A DNA stretch of 24,644 nt. Source: a virus. The stretch spans positions 1-24,644 of IMG/VR virus record IMGVR_UViG_3300004806_000093, one strand, 5' to 3'. The notes beneath the pieces are model-generated. The model searched no databases. It was given only the letters and a program-made list of their open reading frames with translations, and had not been told where the DNA came from. The translations under genes and the position numbers were made by a program. Of this stretch, positions 21,994-24,644 are shown in pieces (positions within the stretch are counted from its first letter, which is position 1; the number at the start of each line of letters is the position of its first letter).

Positions 21994-23151
21994 TTTGAAC
22001 TTGTTGGATTCTTTTCCCAATCCATTTCATTACTGGAACTGCCATTGAATTTCCTAATGCTTTGTATCTTGGGCCATCAGCAGCTTTTGGGATATTGGTA
22101 TATTCGTCTGGGAAACCTTGCAATCTTTCACATTCAACTGGGGTTAATCTGCGAACTGCCATGTTTTGCATAACTTTTGGACCGCTATTTGTTGAGCTAT
22201 TTCCAGAAGCTGTCAAAGTAACCGCAATATCACCACTTTCAGATGCATTGTATGTATCAATTCCAACAGTTTTGTAGGCAATATAAGTTTGATGTTCAGT
22301 AACCGCATTACCTGGCCTACTAACTCCAGCAGTAGAAGATAGTAAAGTTGGAAAAGTATCAACACAATGAATTGGTTGCAAAACGCAATTTCCACCATTT
22401 TGTGCGCCTTGTTGCAATAACTCAGCCCCTTTAGAAAATTTAGCAGTTACTGTGTCTGCTATGTTTTTTCCAAATGCTCCAGTTGCAATCATATTGAATC
22501 CATCTGCTCTGGAATAGTCGTTACAAGTTGTTTGGATACAGTTAGCAATGCTTGGTATAGCTGATTCGGAAGTTTCTTCCCTCGTTTTTCTGCCCTTCTT
22601 AATATCCCCTGACAGGCTTTCGGACTCAAATAATACTTTTGCTGAATGTTCCCATCCTGAAGAACATCCGACAAGAAACACTCTTTTACGTCTTTGGGCC
22701 ACACCGAAGTATTGAGCATCAAGCACCCTGTAGCTCCACCCATAGCCGAGTTGGCCCAACGCTGTGAGGAAGGAAGCAAAATCTCGCCCCCCCCAGAACT
22801 AAGGACACCTGGCACGTTTTCCCAAATGCACCACTTGGGTCTAAGTTTGTCAAGAATTGCAACATAGGTAAGAGCAAGGTTTCCTCTGGGGTCATCAAGC
22901 CCTTTTCTGAGCCCTGCAATGCTGAAGGATTGGCAAGGGGTTCCCCCAACGAGTAAATCCAATCTATTTGTTCCAAAATCCCACTCCTTAAATTTAGTCA
23001 TATCCCCTAAATTTGGGGTATTTGGATAATGATGAGCAAGCACTTGACTAGGAAACTTTTCAATTTCACTAAAAGCTAATGGATTCCACCCCATTTCATG
23101 CCAGGCAACTGTTGCAGCTTCTATACCGCTACAAACGGATAAATAATTCAT
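21980..23151 (-). pseudogene. C5-cytosine DNA methyltransferase, frameshifted at a G8 run
   Basis: The N-terminal part (from the ATG at 23151) has motif I (SVCSGIEAATVAWHEMGW), the catalytic Cys in GGTPCQSFS (C73) and ENV (111-113). At eight G (22787-22794) the frame departs to a non-homologous tail. The second frame, ending at 21980, has QYFGVAQRRKRVFLVG (motif VIII), a target-recognition region, TPVECERLQGFPDEYT (IX) and RYKALGNSMAVPVMKWI (X). One extra G would join them as VLSSGGGRDFASFLTALGQL, giving about 390 residues. It may be an active phase-variable gene, a frameshifting gene or an error in the read. If active it would make 5-methylcytosine on phage or host DNA. Confidence 0.88.
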
Positions 23152-23915
23152 GCAAACTTCCTTTTTTTATCACGCTGATCCTGAATAAACTTTTTCATTT
23201 CAAAATAGCTATTAAATCGAGCCTGTGCAGGATCTTTTCCTAGCTCTTGGCGATAAGCTGCTTCAATCTGCTCATTAGTTCCCAAAGGCATTTCTTTGGC
23301 TTTTTGAGCTGCTTGAGTAATCCATGTAGCATCAAAAGATCTCCAGCCTTTAAAAATGATTGTTTCAAGAACTTGATCTAATGGCATTTTGGCTAAATCA
23401 GCTTCTTTAATAAGCCTTGCAAGAACTCTGTCAGTTACTGGAGCTTTAAGCCTTTTTCTGTAAACCAAAAAATCATTCCATAAATCAATAGAAACACCTT
23501 CAGGTGTATTTATTTGTTTGTTGTTTGTTGTTTGTTGTTTGTTGTTTAGGGTTATTTTGGGTTCAGCTTGGGTTATCGCTGGGTTACCAATGGGTTTTTT
23601 ACCCTTCTTAGGCCTACCGCCAAGCCTTCCATTAGCTTTTTGTTTTTCCAAAAACTTGTGATAATCAGCAATTTCACCATCAGCTCTATAGTTTTTATAA
23701 CCTTCTTCTGTAAGATCAAAAAACTCATTTAGAACAGATTCCACTATTTTTGAATCCATGCGTAACCTACGGCTTACCAATGGGATATTGCTGGGTATTG
23801 CAGATTCTGTATCGTAATACATATCCAAAATCCGCCTGTAAGCCAAATCTTCTTCAGGTGTCAAATGAAGCGTATGCTTCATATAATCCCCAATATTGAA
23901 GTTGTAATAGTGCAT
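23148..23915 (-). CDS. DUF1376/YdaU-type replication protein
   Basis: This 255-residue protein begins MHYYNFNIGDYMKHTLHLTP, followed by DLAYRRILDMYYDTESAIPS and VSRRLRM, the signature of DUF1376 proteins. Those usually act as phage replication initiators or helicase loaders and have a winged-helix-like front. A short linker with GGRPKKGKK and a Gln/Asn/Thr stretch (residues about 122-136) comes from a heptamer DNA repeat. The C-terminal domain has LWNDFLVYRKRLKAPVTDRV, like phage replisome organisers. It overlaps the methyltransferase gene as ATGA and follows the HTH gene by one base. Confidence 0.85.
   Translation of the reverse strand: MHYYNFNIGDYMKHTLHLTPEEDLAYRRILDMYYDTESAIPSNIPLVSRRLRMDSKIVESVLNEFFDLTEEGYKNYRADGEIADYHKFLEKQKANGRLGGRPKKGKKPIGNPAITQAEPKITLNNKQQTTNNKQINTPEGVSIDLWNDFLVYRKRLKAPVTDRVLARLIKEADLAKMPLDQVLETIIFKGWRSFDATWITQAAQKAKEMPLGTNEQIEAAYRQELGKDPAQARFNSYFEMKKFIQDQRDKKRKFA
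23514..23547. repeat. Heptanucleotide tandem repeat in a coding region
   Basis: TTGTTTG repeats four full times plus six bases of a fifth. On the coding strand it is CAAACAA and encodes part of a Lys/Gln/Asn/Thr-rich linker. Because seven is not a multiple of three, a change of one copy would shift the frame and cut off the C-terminal domain. Confidence 0.9.
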
Positions 23916-23916
23916 T

Positions 23917-24114
23917 TCAGCCCTTCTTAAAAAGATCAGGTCTTAACATTTCTCTTGTTAAACGCAGCTCTGAAAGCTCCTCAATTTGTCGTAAATATTT
24001 AAATGGAACCTTAGTAGAGTTCCATAAATAGATTGTCTGGGGCTTAATTCCTAGCTTTTCAGCCAAGTTCACAAGGCTTCCAAATTCAATCTTTAATAAA
24101 TCTGATGGGTTCAT
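23917..24114 (-). CDS. HTH regulator, YdaS/Cro-like
   Basis: This 65-residue protein starts at the ATG at 24114, with AAGGAG 7 bases upstream; an upstream ATG at 24138 lacks a good site. It contains a helix-turn-helix (SLVNLAEKLGIKPQTIYLWN), then KVPFKYLRQIEELS and TREMLRPDLF. This is the usual form of YdaS/Cro-like proteins that bind an operator beside their own gene. It is the first leftward gene and faces the divergent early genes. Confidence 0.82.
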   Translation of the reverse strand: MNPSDLLKIEFGSLVNLAEKLGIKPQTIYLWNSTKVPFKYLRQIEELSELRLTREMLRPDLFKKG

Positions 24115-24142
24115 GTATTGCTCCTTTTTCTCTATCATATAG

Positions 24143-24223
24143 CAAAAATATAGGAAAATGCGAGCATTAGGGAATCCCCCTATAAAAATAATTGAAAAAA
24201 TCTATTGCAAACCTATATTTTGG
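24143..24223. promoter_or_regulatory. Control region with operator-like inverted repeats
   Basis: CAAAAATATAGG (24143-24154) and CCTATATTTTGG (24212-24223) are inverted copies with one mismatch. A weaker related CCTATAAAAAT lies at 24179-24189. They flank the gap between divergent genes and probably bind the HTH regulator. For leftward transcription TATGAT (24139-24134) could be a -10, but no good -35 is seen. Confidence 0.6.
24192..24219 (+). promoter_or_regulatory. Probable rightward promoter
   Basis: TTGAAA (24192-24197), a 16-base spacer and TATATT (24214-24219) form a good promoter just upstream of the rightward genes. The -10 box lies inside the right operator-like repeat, so a bound repressor would block it. 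TTGCAA at 24205 with TATACT at 24226 is a second, less ideal option. Confidence 0.6.
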
Positions 24224-24266
24224 TCTATACTGAATCCAGTTTAACAAGTGATGAAGGGAAATCAAA

Positions 24267-24440
24267 ATGAAAACAGCAATTAAAGTATTTGAGCAAAACA
24301 ATTTTTGGGTTAGTGAAATTCTTAATTTAAATGGTTTAAAAAATCAACTTGGACAAATTCCAACAAGTTTTAAGTTTTATGGAGTTTCTTCATCATCGGT
24401 TTATAACCAAGCTTTAAAAACATTGAAAGCTCAAAAATGA
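24267..24440 (+). CDS. 57-residue early protein
   Basis: This is the first rightward gene, from the ATG at 24267 (an AAGGG ribosome site lies upstream) to the TGA at 24438-24440. It is small and basic, with MKTAIKVFEQNNFWVSEILN and SSSSVYNQALKTLKAQK. No known HTH or catalytic motif can be named. Its place behind the operator resembles an early regulator such as Cro or an anti-host protein. Confidence 0.65.
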   Translation: MKTAIKVFEQNNFWVSEILNLNGLKNQLGQIPTSFKFYGVSSSSVYNQALKTLKAQK

Positions 24441-24517
24441 AAACCAAAATTATTGAATGGGTAGGAGTAATTCTTTTAGGTATTCTTTTAGGCGCAATGT
24501 TCGCCTTGGGAGTTTAA
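24437..24517 (+). CDS. 26-residue single-span membrane peptide
   Basis: The ATG overlaps the previous stop (ATGA). The product is MKTKIIEWVGVILLGILLGA followed by MFALGV, a short basic start and one hydrophobic helix. It might be an early membrane-acting peptide. The small size lowers certainty, but the tight coupling supports it. Confidence 0.55.
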   Translation: MKTKIIEWVGVILLGILLGAMFALGV

Positions 24518-24519
24518 TC

Positions 24520-24644
24520 ATGGGAATGAATAGAGCTGATGCTTACTACGAGCCTGATGATTACGATGATCGTTCTGATGAGATTGAAGAACGTACCTGG
24601 CAACTCTTAAAAGTTGGTGGCAAATTTGACTATAGAACTTCAGG
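24520..24644 (+). CDS. Acidic early protein, partial
   Basis: This starts at the ATG at 24520, two bases after the previous stop, and runs off the right edge after 41 codons. It is very acidic, with ADAYYEPDDYDDRSDEIEER. Acidic small phage proteins of this kind are found in early regions of other phages; a DNA-mimic role is only a guess. No family can be named from the partial sequence. Confidence 0.6.
   Translation, partial: MGMNRADAYYEPDDYDDRSDEIEERTWQLLKVGGKFDYRTS

Noticed and set aside
21786-22025. Leftward 79-residue frame starting MDWEK
   Set aside because: It overlaps the better-supported small gene with the CEVRYLL pattern in another frame and shows no family pattern.
22489-23151. 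Stand-alone 220-residue methyltransferase
   Set aside because: After residue 122 the sequence loses all methyltransferase similarity, and the true continuation is in the next frame.
1-24644. CRISPR arrays, insertion sequences, integrase or attachment sites
   Set aside because: No regularly spaced repeats, transposase or integrase motifs, or end repeats were seen on either strand.

Overview
This window is part of the genome of a tailed bacteriophage with a P22-like, short-tailed virion. The evidence is the gene set and its order: terminase small and large subunits, a 701-residue P22-type portal, a scaffold, a P22-fold coat protein, and homologues of the P22 tail accessory factors gp4 and gp10. 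The sequence is AT-rich and tightly packed, with many ATGA, TTGA and TAATG stop-start overlaps. No integrase, lysis gene, polymerase or tRNA is visible. The host cannot be read with confidence; the YdaS-like regulator and DUF1376 replication protein suggest a proteobacterium.

Layout. Almost everything reads leftward, so it runs from high to low coordinates. At the right edge (24115-24266) an AT-rich control region with a 12-base inverted operator-like repeat separates a small leftward HTH regulator from three short rightward genes (24267-24644). Leftward from there come a DUF1376 replication protein, a C5-cytosine methyltransferase broken at a run of eight G, several small proteins, a possible restriction-like nuclease, an N6/N4 methyltransferase, an HNH/Ref-like nuclease and a VRR-NUC-like nuclease (19721-23915). 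Next are small accessory genes, including a zinc-ribbon/AT-hook protein and a GroES-like co-chaperonin (18256-19666). The packaging and head genes follow (11330-18224). Then come three small decoration-type proteins, two long tail fibres, small fibre-associated proteins and a beta-helix tailspike (3546-11232). The left end holds gp4, gp10, a cupin-like protein and the start of an ejection-type virion protein (1-3537).

The main discovery is in the major coat gene (11800-13337), which is not one open frame. Its conserved N-terminus (40 codons from 13337) is separated from the body of the protein by two insertions. The larger, 12922-13150 (229 nt), folds as a complete small group I intron: P1 with a U.G at the 5' splice site, P3 to P8, a P7 guanosine-binding helix, P9 hairpins, a terminal G and a plausible P10. 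The smaller, 13185-13218 (34 nt), carries a stop codon and shares the intron's edge sequences (T|AAAT at the start, TG|AGG at the end), but is far too small to be a ribozyme. Removing both gives a 424-residue P22-like coat protein, with a 34-nt mini-exon encoding the conserved GAKIG segment. Other points worth a look are the G8 tract in the cytosine methyltransferase, a heptamer repeat in the replication gene, the phage GroES, a nested in-frame start, and repeat modules shared among the fibre proteins.
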